Source of the DNA: Lachnospiraceae bacterium
GTDB lineage: Bacteria; Bacillota; Clostridia; Lachnospirales; Lachnospiraceae
Direction: 5' to 3'
Assembly (NCBI GenBank): GCA_024698075.1
Contig: JAILRP010000019.1
Span: forward strand, 1-49,509
Length of the DNA: 49,509 bases
The notes beneath the pieces are model-generated. The model was not told the origin of the DNA, ran no database searches, and saw only the letters and a list, made by a program, of their open reading frames with translations. Below are positions 33,875-42,664 of the stretch, in pieces; the stretch's first letter is position 1; each line of letters opens with the position of its first letter. A program made the position numbers and the translations under genes.

Positions 33875-35116
33875 ATGAAGAAGGCAAAAGTGCTTGTCAT
33901 TACTTTTCTTGTGGCCGTATCGATGATATTGCCGACAGTTCCCGTAATGGCATATGACAACACGCTTGCTGTTTCGCCTGTGTTTGCGGCATCCCAGTAT
34001 GCTCTGCTCAATCCGGGCATCGCAGCCAAGTACGGCGGAGACATAACGGGAATGTACAACCACTACATGAGCTCCGGAGTCAGGAACGGTGAGAGGATAT
34101 ATGCCACTCCGCTGCCGACTCCCGTTGAGAAGCTTTTCCTGTATATGTCATATAACAGGCAGGATTATGTCAGGAACGGACTCAGTGCGACATATCCTTA
34201 CTTCAATGTGAACAATTACATTGCACAGAACCAGGATCTGGTCAAGCTCTATGGAGTCAACCTGCCACTGTATATGTATCATTACATCAATTTCGGAATC
34301 TATGAGGGAAGATCGTGCGGAACCGCAACGGATCCCGCAAAGGTGATCGCATGGAATCCCGCCGTTGCCGAGGTTGGAAACGGAACGCTCGCCCCTAACA
34401 AGATCATGGGGAATTATGCGGTATTTTCGGGAAGGTCGGTAACGGGTCCCGTATATGTTCCTCCGAAGCCGGCACCGCCCGCTCCGGTATATTACTGCTG
34501 CCATCATCATCACCATCATGACTGTGATGAGGACGGACATAAATGGAAATACGAGAGCCTTACGGACATGAAGCACCTCAAGACCTGCAAGGAGTGCGGC
34601 AAAGAGGAGGAAGAAGGCCATACATACAAGGTCATTGCCAGGAAGTGGGGCAAAGACGACACACAGCATACTATAGAATGCACCAAGTGCGACCACAGGA
34701 CAGCGGTCAAGCATGTGGACAAGAAGGGTGACGGCAAGTGCGATATTTGCGGAGCACCGATGGGAGCTCCTGCACCTGCGCCTGCGCCGGATCCCGCGCC
34801 CGCACCGTCACCGACACCGGATCCCGCTCCGGGTACCGTTGAGCCGGAAGATCCGGGTGCAGTTACCGCACCGGATCCGGAGCCTTCACCGGAACCTGCA
34901 CCTGCGCCTGAGCCGGCACCCGAGCCTGCGCCTGAGCCGGCACCCGAGCCTGCGCCTGAACCGGCACCGGAACCTTCACCTGAGCCTGAGCCGGCACCCG
35001 AGCCCGCTCCCGAAGAGCCGGAGCCTGAGTCTGAGCCGGCACCCGAGGCTGAGCCTTCATCCGAAGGCGGAGAAAGCGAGCCTGACGGCGGCGGAGCAGT
35101 GTGCATATATTTATGA
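33875..35116 (+). CDS. Secreted protein with hexahistidine tract, CxxC pairs and Pro-Glu repeat tail
   Basis: A 413-residue exported protein. The signal peptide is residues 1-26 (VPVMA cleavage). Two degenerate repeats follow, about 37-74 and 109-147, of the type NPxxxxxYGxDxxxxxxHYxxxGxxEGR, seen in secreted Lachnospiraceae proteins. Residues 208-218 read [11 protein letters not shown]. Three CxxC pairs (238/241, 269/272, 289/292) with nearby His look like zinc-ribbon knuckles. Residues about 299-400 are a Pro/Ala/Glu repeat, probably an extended wall-spanning tail, ending GGGAVCIYL. There is no LPXTG signal or membrane anchor. Metal binding at the surface is inferred from composition. Function is unknown. 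Confidence 0.7.
   Translation: MKKAKVLVITFLVAVSMILPTVPVMAYDNTLAVSPVFAASQYALLNPGIAAKYGGDITGMYNHYMSSGVRNGERIYATPLPTPVEKLFLYMSYNRQDYVRNGLSATYPYFNVNNYIAQNQDLVKLYGVNLPLYMYHYINFGIYEGRSCGTATDPAKVIAWNPAVAEVGNGTLAPNKIMGNYAVFSGRSVTGPVYVPPKPAPPAPVYYCCHHHHHHDCDEDGHKWKYESLTDMKHLKTCKECGKEEEEGHTYKVIARKWGKDDTQHTIECTKCDHRTAVKHVDKKGDGKCDICGAPMGAPAPAPAPDPAPAPSPTPDPAPGTVEPEDPGAVTAPDPEPSPEPAPAPEPAPEPAPEPAPEPAPEPAPEPSPEPEPAPEPAPEEPEPESEPAPEAEPSSEGGESEPDGGGAVCIYL
34880..35045 (+). repeat. Minisatellite coding for the Pro-Glu-Pro-Ala tail
   Basis: Imperfect tandem units related to GAGCCGGCACCC and GAGCCTGCGCCT encode EPAP/PEPA. The opposite strand is open for 205 codons over this region only because of this composition. 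Confidence 0.75.
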
Positions 35117-35140
35117 TCGCACATAACATGCAAAAATGAT

Positions 35141-35169
35141 TTTACACCCGGCGATAAAGATGTTATGAT
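35141..35169 (+). promoter_or_regulatory. Promoter of tRNA-Val
   Basis: TTTACA (35141-35146), 17-bp spacer, TATGAT (35164-35169), placing +1 about five bases before the tRNA. Confidence 0.65.
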
Positions 35170-35180
35170 ATTCCCTGTAA

Positions 35181-35253
35181 GGGATCATAGCTCAGCTGGG
35201 AGAGCATTCGCTTGACGTGCGAAAGGTCATGGGTTCGAGCCCCCTTGGTCCCA
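35181..35253 (+). tRNA. tRNA-Val (anticodon GAC)
   Basis: A 73-base cloverleaf. The acceptor stem pairs GGGATCA with TGGTCCC, the D arm is GCTCAGCTGGGAGAGC, the anticodon stem is TTCGC/GCGAA with loop TTGACGT (anticodon GAC, reading GUC and GUU), and the T loop is TTCGAGC. The T stem has one T-C mismatch (second pair). CCA is not encoded; the discriminator base is A. A promoter and terminator flank it, so it is a solitary tRNA gene. Confidence 0.93.
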
Positions 35254-35290
35254 TATGATCAGTAAGGGCGGCATGCTCTGATATGATAAG

Positions 35291-35324
35291 AAGTGCAGAT
35301 GCAGACAGCATCTGCACTTTTTGC
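35291..35324 (+). terminator. Terminator after tRNA-Val
   Basis: AAGTGCAGATGC (35291-35302) pairs perfectly with GCATCTGCACTT (35308-35319) around a 5-base loop, followed by TTTTG. Confidence 0.85.
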
Positions 35325-35343
35325 ATTTATTGTTGTCATTTTA

Positions 35344-35372
35344 TTGCGGGAAAGTGACGATAAATGTATAAT
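35344..35372 (+). promoter_or_regulatory. Probable promoter of the secreted protein gene at 35437
   Basis: TTGCGG (35344-35349), 17-bp spacer, TATAAT (35367-35372). The -35 is only a half match. Confidence 0.5.
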
Positions 35373-35436
35373 GAATGCAATACTTTACGTTTTTATTCCG
35401 TAAAACGTGTATGCACACCTGTATAAGAGGTCAGAT

Positions 35437-36933
35437 ATGCAAAAGACACACAGGATCGGACAAAGGATAATCGCTGTAATATCAGCATTGGTTCTTTTCG
35501 CGACGGGAATGCCGCAGACTGCTTTGGCAGAAGGACCTTCACCCGAATGGGATCCGCCGTACAGCTACACATATACGGCGAATGCAAAGCTGATGGATGC
35601 ACCCGGGGATGCACTCGCGTGCGTCTATGAGGCAAAGGCTGTCAGGGGAGCCAAGAAGGACAGCGCGACTCTCGGTATCCCGAGCATTGCCAAGCAGAAT
35701 CTTGAGAGCATGCCGACAACGGAATCACCCGCGATAATCCAAGGTGCGGCGGTGCCTTTTGAGAAGCGTGTGAACACGAGCCATACCATCCGTTTCGACA
35801 GGATCAATGACGATCCGATATATGCCCCCTATTCATATTTCCGCTACCAGCTCATGGAGGAGCCTGATGCGAACGGTACCGGAACACATACCAAGATCTC
35901 GGGATATGACGGGACTTTTGTCATAATCCGTGTTGATGTATCCCAGCTCATCGAGGAGGCTCTTGATGACATCAGGACGGCAAAAGAGGAGCATCCTGAG
36001 GATCCCGCACCCGAATACTACCTCCACTATCAGCAGACGAACAACAAGGCACTGCTCGTCGCACTCGGAGAGGAAGTTGCTGAAGATGAGAACGGAAAGC
36101 TGTCCGTGAAGTTCGCAGACCAGTCCGGCGGACAGGCAGGATGCTTTTCGCTTCGTGACAACGCACTGTCGCTCAAGGATAAGGACGGAAAGCATACAGA
36201 TACGCCTTACGTCGACATAATACTTGTGTCGTCGGGTGCCCTCGTGGAAGGCGCGGACAAGGGAAACAGTGAAGGAAAGGCTCTGGCGCCCACACCTGAT
36301 TTTCCCGTGAGCTTCTATGTTGACCAGGAAAATGACTATAACCCGGAGATAGAATGGGATTCTGCAACGAACAGCGCCATTAATGTCAAGACACGTGAGC
36401 CTGTCGGGAACATCATGAGCTCCGACGGCAAGACAGTCCTCAAAACTCCTGAACAGCAGATGATGGAGAAATACTACAACGAGGACAAGGCAAAGAAAAA
36501 GGCCGCAGAGAAGGGGAAGACCCTTCCGGATGATGATTTTACGAGCTACTGCGTAAAGGGTGACGACCTTGAACTTGAGGTCATGGTCGACGAGACGGTT
36601 GATGATGTCTCTACCGAAACGGAATACTGGTCGCTGCGCCGGGCCATGGACTACCAGCCGTACAGCCATCACACGGTATCTCTCATGTGCGAGGTGCCGA
36701 TGCTTGAAGGACTCCTGGTAGATGATACCGAAGGTGCAAATGACCGTGAAGTCGTTCTCGACGTCAACAGTTTTGACATACAGGTCGCGAACAATACCGA
36801 GACCGGTGCGGGCCAGTCGCTTGCGGTCAAGGCATTAAAACCCGGCAAGGTCAAGATAACAGGATATACCTGTGACGGATCGAACAAGAAGGTCACAGTC
36901 ACTGTCACGGTAGTGGATGCATCCCGGCCGTAA
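35437..36933 (+). CDS. Secreted protein of unknown function
   Basis: A 498-residue exported protein with signal peptide MQKTHRIGQRIIAVISALVL and probable cleavage after TALA (about residue 32). The body is acidic and mixed alpha/beta, with no recognised domain. The last about 80 residues (VLDVNSFDIQVANNTETGAGQSLAVKALKPGKVKITGY) resemble an Ig-like beta-sandwich of the bacterial Ig-2 type. There is no LPXTG motif or membrane anchor. ATG 35437 is 6 bases after AAGAGG; GTG 35407 lacks a site. It sits between the tRNA and the regulator/sortase genes, so an envelope role is plausible but not shown. Confidence 0.65.
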   Translation: MQKTHRIGQRIIAVISALVLFATGMPQTALAEGPSPEWDPPYSYTYTANAKLMDAPGDALACVYEAKAVRGAKKDSATLGIPSIAKQNLESMPTTESPAIIQGAAVPFEKRVNTSHTIRFDRINDDPIYAPYSYFRYQLMEEPDANGTGTHTKISGYDGTFVIIRVDVSQLIEEALDDIRTAKEEHPEDPAPEYYLHYQQTNNKALLVALGEEVAEDENGKLSVKFADQSGGQAGCFSLRDNALSLKDKDGKHTDTPYVDIILVSSGALVEGADKGNSEGKALAPTPDFPVSFYVDQENDYNPEIEWDSATNSAINVKTREPVGNIMSSDGKTVLKTPEQQMMEKYYNEDKAKKKAAEKGKTLPDDDFTSYCVKGDDLELEVMVDETVDDVSTETEYWSLRRAMDYQPYSHHTVSLMCEVPMLEGLLVDDTEGANDREVVLDVNSFDIQVANNTETGAGQSLAVKALKPGKVKITGYTCDGSNKKVTVTVTVVDASRP

Positions 36934-36951
36934 ATATGTGAAAATACAGTC

Positions 36952-37024
36952 CGGTTGCCCCAAAATCCGCATTATGCAACCGCCGGTTGACAGATTGGAC
37001 AGGCGGCTTTATGGAATGCAACCG
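36952..37024. promoter_or_regulatory. Four CGGTTG/CAACCG half-sites upstream of the XRE membrane regulator
   Basis: CGGTTG at 36952-36957 and 36984-36989, and CAACCG at 36977-36982 and 37019-37024. The middle two form the inverted repeat CAACC-GCC-GGTTG (36977-36989), which overlaps TTGACA (36987-36992), a possible -35 with only a weak -10 (TATGGA, 37010-37015). Autoregulation by the following HTH protein is a possibility. Confidence 0.5.
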
Positions 37025-37111
37025 CCCGGAGAGGTATCCTACAGCTGTTCGAACAAGTAACCGAAAAATGTTTGAAGAAGCTTGGGATACCTGCTTCGGA
37101 AAGGATCAAAA

Positions 37112-38104
37112 ATGATTTTAGCAGACAAGATAATCAACGAGAGAAAAAAGAACGGATGGTCACAGGAGGAGCTGGCGGACATGCTGGATGTTTCCAGGCA
37201 GTCGGTTTCCAAATGGGAAGGTGCACAGAGCGTGCCGGATCTTCAGAAGATAATAAAGATGGCCGAGATATTTTCGGTCAGCACGGATTATCTGTTAAAA
37301 GATGAGATAGAACCTGAAGAGAGGCCGGTCCATGCGGCAGTCTCATCTGAAGGCACACCTCTCCGCAGGCTTACGATGGAGGAGGCCTCAGATTATATAG
37401 CAGCGAGGAAGGCTTATCTTCCAAAGATAGCTCTTGGAGTGATGCTGTGCATCACCTGTCCTGTCGTCCTCGTTTTTCTCGCGGGACTTCAGAATTCAGG
37501 CGTTATAGGTATAACCGAGACCGCTGCTGCGGCAATAGGGCTCATATTCCTTTTTGCACAGATAGGGATCGCGGTATTCCTGTTCGTGACCTGCGGGATG
37601 AAACTTTCGAAATATGATTTTCTCGACAGGGAGAGCTTTGACAGTGAATATGGTGTTGACGGGATGGCAAAGGAAAAGCTTGCGGAAAATGAGCAGCGCA
37701 ACACCAGGGCCCTTACGACAGGTGTGCTGCTGTGCGTGCTCGGGGCCGTTCCGCTTGTGATATCCGCAGTACTGTGTGATTCGCCCGCGGTGATATCCTC
37801 AATGGTATGCCTTCTTCTTATCATGGTCGGGGTCGCCGTATACCTTTTCGTTTCGGTGTGCGCTGTGATAAGCTCATACAAGGCGCTGCTTCAGGTCGAT
37901 GACTATTCGCCCGAGGTAAAGAGAAAGAACAGGAAGCTCGAGGGCCTGACAAGGATCTACTGGCTGGCCGTTGTAGTCATATTCTTGGCGGTAAGCTTCC
38001 TTACCGGCAGATGGGACAGGACATGGATCATCTGGGCGGTATCGGGCGTGCTGTTTGCCCTCATAAGGGTTGTTGGTGAGTCCCTTATCGGAAGCGACAG
38101 CTGA
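37112..38104 (+). CDS. XRE-family HTH regulator with C-terminal membrane domain
   Basis: A 330-residue protein. Residues about 3-60 are a Cro/C1 helix-turn-helix (WSQEELADMLDVSRQSVSKWE). After a linker, five or so hydrophobic helices follow (about 110-130, 138-160, 205-228, 236-262, 287-325). Such membrane-anchored XRE proteins are common in Firmicutes and are thought to pass envelope signals to DNA. ATG 37112 is 7 bases after GGAAAGGA; the upstream start at 37082 has no site. The sortase gene starts 20 bases downstream, so the two may form an operon. Confidence 0.82.
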   Translation: MILADKIINERKKNGWSQEELADMLDVSRQSVSKWEGAQSVPDLQKIIKMAEIFSVSTDYLLKDEIEPEERPVHAAVSSEGTPLRRLTMEEASDYIAARKAYLPKIALGVMLCITCPVVLVFLAGLQNSGVIGITETAAAAIGLIFLFAQIGIAVFLFVTCGMKLSKYDFLDRESFDSEYGVDGMAKEKLAENEQRNTRALTTGVLLCVLGAVPLVISAVLCDSPAVISSMVCLLLIMVGVAVYLFVSVCAVISSYKALLQVDDYSPEVKRKNRKLEGLTRIYWLAVVVIFLAVSFLTGRWDRTWIIWAVSGVLFALIRVVGESLIGSDS

Positions 38105-38124
38105 AATACTACCCGGAGGGGTGA

Positions 38125-39243
38125 ATGAAACAGAGATTTGCACTCGTATTTACAGTGATCCTGATAGTGATAACGGCACTTCCCATCGCTGCTGCGGTGA
38201 TAGTGACGAAGAACCGTCAGGAGGCAATGAAAAATGAAGAGCCGGCTTTTGATGAAGCCGGCTCTGACCTGTCTGCGCCCATGGAGGATATGGAGGCCGG
38301 GGAGTCTTTTCCTGGTGCGGATGATGATATATCGGGTGAAAGTCATGAAGATATAACCGGTCCTTCGGAACATAAAGACACTTCGGATGAAGAAGTGCCG
38401 GCTGATACGGCTGGAGTTTTGGAGAGCGGCCCCATCGACGTTCTTCCGCCGCCTCCTCCGCTTGAAAAATACAACGATCTTCTTGCAGTCAATCCGTACC
38501 TTGCCGGATGGCTTGAAATAGACGGCACGCGCATAAACGATCCGGTCGTATATACTCCGGGGAGCCAGAATTATTTCCTGCACCGTTCCCTTGACGGGAC
38601 GCCGTCAGAGCGGGGGACGTTCTTCATAGCGATAAACTGGCAGGAAGGCTTCAACAATACGCTTATCTACGGACACAACATGAGTGACGGCAGCGGGTTC
38701 GGCTCGCTTACGGCTTTTGCCGATGCCTCCTATGGCCTGAGCCATCCGGTGATAAGGTTCGATACCCTTTATGAAGACAGGGAATATGAGCTTTACGCCG
38801 CATTCTATTCGCAGATAGACGAGGAGGAGCTTGAGACCGAAGATGACAGGGCGGCTGCAGACAAAAGGATAGAGGAGCGGAGTGTGGCCAAAAAGCAGGA
38901 GGAAGCTGAGGCAGCGGCAGAAGCGGGTGAGGAGCCTCCTCCGGTCATAGACCCTTCGCAGTTTACGGTCGCGGACCTTGACCTTCACAGGGATTTCGGC
39001 TATGAGGACATATTCCGGGCCGAGAAGGACGACGACAGGGGAAGGTTCAGGTATTATTACTATACCGACCTTGCCGACAGGGATGATTTTGAATATTTTG
39101 CAAGGAACGTCAAGGAAAGGGCGCTTTATGACACGGGGGTCGATGCCGCCTGGGGCGATGAGTTCGTCACCCTGTCGACATGCAGCTATCAGGTAAAGAA
39201 CGGAAGGTTCGTCGTGGTCGGAGTCCGGCATACCTCCGATTAG
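38125..39243 (+). CDS. srtB: Class B sortase
   Basis: A 372-residue membrane-anchored transpeptidase. One N-terminal TM (residues 6-28), an acidic low-complexity region (about 38-105), then the sortase fold with the class B signature GWLEIDGTRINDPVV. Catalytic residues are His 184 (LIYGHNM), Cys 353 (LSTCSY) and Arg 361 (GRFVVVGVR). Between the two halves is an unusually long, Glu/Ala-rich insertion (about 233-283) with a coiled-coil look. Class B enzymes anchor surface proteins or assemble pili, recognising NPQTN- or related signals. No substrate with a clear sorting signal is found in the window. Confidence 0.88.
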   Translation: MKQRFALVFTVILIVITALPIAAAVIVTKNRQEAMKNEEPAFDEAGSDLSAPMEDMEAGESFPGADDDISGESHEDITGPSEHKDTSDEEVPADTAGVLESGPIDVLPPPPPLEKYNDLLAVNPYLAGWLEIDGTRINDPVVYTPGSQNYFLHRSLDGTPSERGTFFIAINWQEGFNNTLIYGHNMSDGSGFGSLTAFADASYGLSHPVIRFDTLYEDREYELYAAFYSQIDEEELETEDDRAAADKRIEERSVAKKQEEAEAAAEAGEEPPPVIDPSQFTVADLDLHRDFGYEDIFRAEKDDDRGRFRYYYYTDLADRDDFEYFARNVKERALYDTGVDAAWGDEFVTLSTCSYQVKNGRFVVVGVRHTSD

Positions 39244-39261
39244 ATGCCGCCTGCCTGCATC

Positions 39262-39291
39262 TTGCATATATCAGTGCCGATAATGTATAAT
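39262..39291 (+). promoter_or_regulatory. Promoter of the second chemoreceptor gene
   Basis: TTGCAT (39262-39267), 18-bp spacer, TATAAT (39286-39291). A small GTGCG/CGCAC hairpin lies in the leader. Confidence 0.55.
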
Positions 39292-39352
39292 AGTGTGCAT
39301 AAATGTGCGATGTCCGCACGATGATTAAATATAAGAGGGGATAGGAAAGATC

Positions 39353-41053
39353 ATGAAATTACGTTCCAAGATCATTGCGGTTGCAGTTGTTCCTGTGATT
39401 GCTTTCGGTGTGTTCATCTTCATCTTTTCGAAGATAAAGGTAACATCGAGCATGGAAACAGAGGTGTTCAACGGCCTCCATTCATCGGTGCTTGCGGTAC
39501 GCACGTCACTCGAGGAGATCAATGGGGATCCGTTCGTGCTTGACGGCGACAATCTTATGAAGGGGTCGTTCAATGTCACGGAAGACACGAACATAGTCGA
39601 TGAGGTTAAGGCCGGGACCGGAACCGTTACGACGGTATTTTTCGGTGACACGCGCTATGCGACATCGGTCACGAAGCCCGGAACGAGCGAAAGAGTCCTG
39701 TACACACAGGCCGGGGAAAAAGTCATTGAGACCGTCTTAAAGGGCGGCAAGGAATATTCGGCATCAAATGTCGACATCGTGGGCAGCAAGTATTATACAT
39801 ACTATATTCCTCTCTACCAGGCAGGAACGAAGGAAGTCATCGGCATGGTATTCTGTGGACGCCCGCAGGCCGATGTTGAAAAAGAGATCAACATGGTCAC
39901 AAACAGCATCCTCGTTGCCACGATACTTGCGGTCATCATAGCAGCGATCCTTGCTGTTGCGGTCGCACTCGCGATAGTCAAAGTCATCAACCACGGCGTT
40001 GATGTTCTCGATAAGGTTTCACAGGGAGATCTTTCGGAACCCGTTCCCGATGAACTCTTAAGGCGCAAAGATGAGCTCGGGTCAATGAGCAAATGCATAG
40101 AGAACCTGCGGTCGAGTCTTGTGGAGATAATTTCGGAATTAAAGGACCATTCTTCGGAACTGTATACTTCCTCCGGAAAGCTTGATACGGCATCACGCGA
40201 GGCTTCGGACACGATAGGACATGTGAACGAAGCTATCAATGAGATATCCGACGGTGCGTCCTCACAGGCCGACGAGACACAGTCCGCTACCGAGAACGTC
40301 ATCCTCATGGGCAACATGGTGGAGGATACTTCATCTCAGCTGAAGAACCTCATAGATATCGCTGAATCCATGCGTGAGGCCGGATCAAAGGCCATTGAGA
40401 CTCTCGATAAGCTCGATAAGATCAACAGAAGGGCATCGGATGCCATTGACCTGATCCATGAGCAGACGAACACGACAAATGAATCCGTTGCACGCATACG
40501 TGAGGCAACGGCACTTATAACGGATATCGCGGAAGAGACCAACCTGCTTTCATTGAATGCTTCGATTGAGGCTGCAAGAGCAGGAGAGCAGGGCCGCGGT
40601 TTTGCGGTAGTAGCGAACCAGATACAGAAGCTTGCGGAGCAGTCCAATGAGAGCGCGAGCCGTATCGCTTCCATCATCAATGAGCTTCTTGCTGATTCCG
40701 AGAACAGCGTCAGGACGATGGACGAGGTCCGCCAGATCATGGAAGAGCAGAGCGAGGATGTCCGCAGGACACAGGAAGCGTTCGAGGATGTCAGGAGCGG
40801 CATAGACCAGACGACATCCGGAATGGGAAAGATCTCGGAGAAGACATCGAGCCTCGACGAAGCAAGGGTTTCTGTTGTCGACATCGTACAGAACCTTACC
40901 GCTATTGCCGAAGAAAATGCTGCGAGCACGCAGGAGACGAGCGCAAGTGCGCATGAGTTTGCAAACGTGCTTGACCATATCAAGGATGAGACCGTTACTC
41001 TTAAAGAGATCGCCGACATGATAGAAAAGAGTGTCGGACAGTTCAGGCTGTAA
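39353..41053 (+). CDS. Methyl-accepting chemotaxis protein with single-cache sensor
   Basis: A 566-residue chemoreceptor. TM1 is at about 7-28, followed by an extracytoplasmic single-cache domain (sCache_3-like, about 35-175: [53 protein letters not shown]), TM2 at about 183-210, HAMP and signalling domain with tip [20 protein letters not shown] near residues 396-415. It differs from the receptor at 7964 in its sensor. sCache domains often bind small organic acids; the ligand here is unknown. It is monocistronic, with its own promoter and terminator. Confidence 0.9.
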   Translation: MKLRSKIIAVAVVPVIAFGVFIFIFSKIKVTSSMETEVFNGLHSSVLAVRTSLEEINGDPFVLDGDNLMKGSFNVTEDTNIVDEVKAGTGTVTTVFFGDTRYATSVTKPGTSERVLYTQAGEKVIETVLKGGKEYSASNVDIVGSKYYTYYIPLYQAGTKEVIGMVFCGRPQADVEKEINMVTNSILVATILAVIIAAILAVAVALAIVKVINHGVDVLDKVSQGDLSEPVPDELLRRKDELGSMSKCIENLRSSLVEIISELKDHSSELYTSSGKLDTASREASDTIGHVNEAINEISDGASSQADETQSATENVILMGNMVEDTSSQLKNLIDIAESMREAGSKAIETLDKLDKINRRASDAIDLIHEQTNTTNESVARIREATALITDIAEETNLLSLNASIEAARAGEQGRGFAVVANQIQKLAEQSNESASRIASIINELLADSENSVRTMDEVRQIMEEQSEDVRRTQEAFEDVRSGIDQTTSGMGKISEKTSSLDEARVSVVDIVQNLTAIAEENAASTQETSASAHEFANVLDHIKDETVTLKEIADMIEKSVGQFRL

Positions 41054-41077
41054 TGACGTCTGACATAGCTTTATCCG

Positions 41078-41108
41078 GAAAAGCGGTAGTACCTACCGCT
41101 TTTCTTGC
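41078..41108 (+). terminator. Terminator of the second chemoreceptor gene
   Basis: GAAAAGCGGTAG (41078-41089) and CTACCGCTTTTC (41093-41104) form a perfect 12-bp stem with a 3-base loop, then TTGCTT. It resembles the terminator of the first chemoreceptor. Confidence 0.8.
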
Positions 41109-41159
41109 TTGATAAGGGCCCTGCGGTATGTATCATAATGGAATTGTGGAGGATAGGAA

Positions 41160-41726
41160 GTGGCGGACAGATCGGTTATTGACGGTTTTGCTTTTTCTGA
41201 TGATGCGGATGTGGCACTTGCATCATCGGAAATAGAGAAGATCAAATATATAGCAGGCAGGATGAACATGGATAATCCCAAAGGTGTCCTGTCCGTATAT
41301 GACAAGCTCATCACGGGAGGGATATTCGTGACTCCGGTGGGCTATGAATATCTGCGCACCCTTCAGAACTATCTGTATAAGAGCAGGGACATACCCGATG
41401 ATGCGGTCAGGGAAATACCTGTTCCCGTTTCCTATACAAGGGCTCTCAACATCAGGAGTGAAGAGCGTGAAGACAGGCTCAATAAGCAGCGCGAGGCGCG
41501 CACCCTGCGCAAGACGTTCCGCACTGAGTATAAGGTCTCGCTGATAATCAACATCATATTGATCATAATGGTGATCGCGATGTTCATCATCACCCTTCAG
41601 GCCGAAAATCCCAACATGATCAATTACCGCACTGCGATCCTGAACCAGTACAGCGAATGGGAGCAGGACCTTAATGAGCGTGAAAATGCGATCAAGCAGA
41701 AGGAACTTGAGCTCGGCATTGAATGA
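41160..41726 (+). CDS. Uncharacterised single-pass membrane protein
   Basis: A 188-residue protein with a soluble N-terminal part of about 120 residues, one TM helix (about 128-147: VSLIINIILIIMVIAMFIITL) and a short charged C-terminal coiled coil (EWEQDLNERENAIKQKELEL). The start is GTG 41160, 7 bases after GGAGG (41148-41152). No recognised domain. It precedes the response regulator by 77 bases and could be in the same transcript. Confidence 0.7.
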   Translation: MADRSVIDGFAFSDDADVALASSEIEKIKYIAGRMNMDNPKGVLSVYDKLITGGIFVTPVGYEYLRTLQNYLYKSRDIPDDAVREIPVPVSYTRALNIRSEEREDRLNKQREARTLRKTFRTEYKVSLIINIILIIMVIAMFIITLQAENPNMINYRTAILNQYSEWEQDLNERENAIKQKELELGIE

Positions 41727-41803
41727 TTCACAAAATGGACACACCCGGATGATATGATGACAGTCAGCGGAACGTTATATCGGTTTGTGCAGGAGTTGGC
41801 GGT

Positions 41804-42478
41804 ATGGATAATATAAGGATACTCGTAGCGGATGATGAGAGCAGGATGAGAAAGCTCGTGAGTGATTTTCTCGTCAGGAAGGATTATCAGGTCGTTGAAG
41901 CAGCGGATGGACAGGAGGCACTTGACATTTTTTTTGAGCAGAAGGACATCGACCTTGTGATACTCGATGTCATGATGCCGAAGATGGACGGTTGGGAAGT
42001 CTTAAAGGAGATCCGTGAATATTCGCAGGTTCCCGTGATCATGCTGACCGCCAAGGGGGACGAGCGTGATGAGCTGAACGGCTTCGACCTGGGCGCCGAC
42101 GAATACATTTCAAAGCCGTTCTCACCGAAGATCCTCGTGGCAAGGGTTGAAGCACTTCTCCGCCGAAGCAACCTTATCACCGAAGAGGCAAAGCTTGAGA
42201 CGGGCGGCATAGTCCTCGATAAGGCAGGCCACACCGTCACGATAGACGGAAAGGGCATAGAACTATCATTCAAGGAATTTGAGCTTCTCGCCTACTTCAT
42301 GGAAAATCAGGGGCTCGCACTCTCACGCGAGAAGATCCTGAACCACGTATGGAACTATGATTATTTCGGCGACGCCCGCACGATAGACACCCACGTCAAA
42401 AAGCTCCGCGCCAAAATGGGCGAAAAGGGCGACTACATCAAGACGATCTGGGGCATGGGCTACAAATTCGAACCATAA
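41804..42478 (+). CDS. OmpR/PhoB-type response regulator
   Basis: A 224-residue regulator with a REC domain (ADDE, phospho-acceptor Asp 55 in LVILDVMMPKMDGWE, Lys in SKPFSP) and a C-terminal winged helix (FELLAYFMENQGLALSREKIL, ARTIDTHVKKLRAKMG). ATG 41804 is 8 bases after AGGAG. In many Clostridia such a regulator is followed directly by its kinase. Here the most likely kinase is at 46896, separated by gshA, an ATP-grasp ligase and pepD. A palindromic repeat begins two bases after its stop codon. Confidence 0.9.
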   Translation: MDNIRILVADDESRMRKLVSDFLVRKDYQVVEAADGQEALDIFFEQKDIDLVILDVMMPKMDGWEVLKEIREYSQVPVIMLTAKGDERDELNGFDLGADEYISKPFSPKILVARVEALLRRSNLITEEAKLETGGIVLDKAGHTVTIDGKGIELSFKEFELLAYFMENQGLALSREKILNHVWNYDYFGDARTIDTHVKKLRAKMGEKGDYIKTIWGMGYKFEP

Positions 42479-42480
42479 AA

Positions 42481-42510
42481 TGGCCCAGGGGGACTTAAGT
42501 CAGCGGTCCA
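42481..42510. repeat. Palindromic intergenic repeat, copy A
   Basis: A 30-bp element with core GACTTAAGTC, starting TGGCCCAGGGG and ending GGTCCA. It is closely related to copies B (45366-45393) and C (45404-45433). It begins two bases after the response-regulator stop. Confidence 0.75.
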
Positions 42511-42538
42511 TTTTCATATATACGGCAGAATATAAACA

Positions 42539-42580
42539 AGAGCTTTCCGGCGAGTTGAGGTCCGGAGGGCTCTTTTCTTT
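42539..42580 (+). terminator. Terminator between the response regulator and gshA
   Basis: AGAGCTTTCCGG (42539-42550) pairs with CCGGAGGGCTCT (42562-42573), 12 pairs with two G-U, followed by TTTCTTT. It separates the regulator transcript from gshA. Confidence 0.75.
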
Positions 42581-42664
42581 CCTGCCCGCCCTGTTCTGAT
42601 AGAAAACGGCCGGATGATATGGTAAAATTCTATCTGTATTGGTCTACGCTCCGAAAGAGGTTTT

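Noticed and set aside
34880..35045. Possible CRISPR-like array
   Set aside because: Units are short, continuous coding repeats without spacers.
34516..35133. Minus-strand frame of 205 codons rich in Gly, Ala and Ser
   Set aside because: It is the antisense of the Pro-Glu repeat of the secreted protein, open only because of the repeat composition; no ribosome binding site or family.
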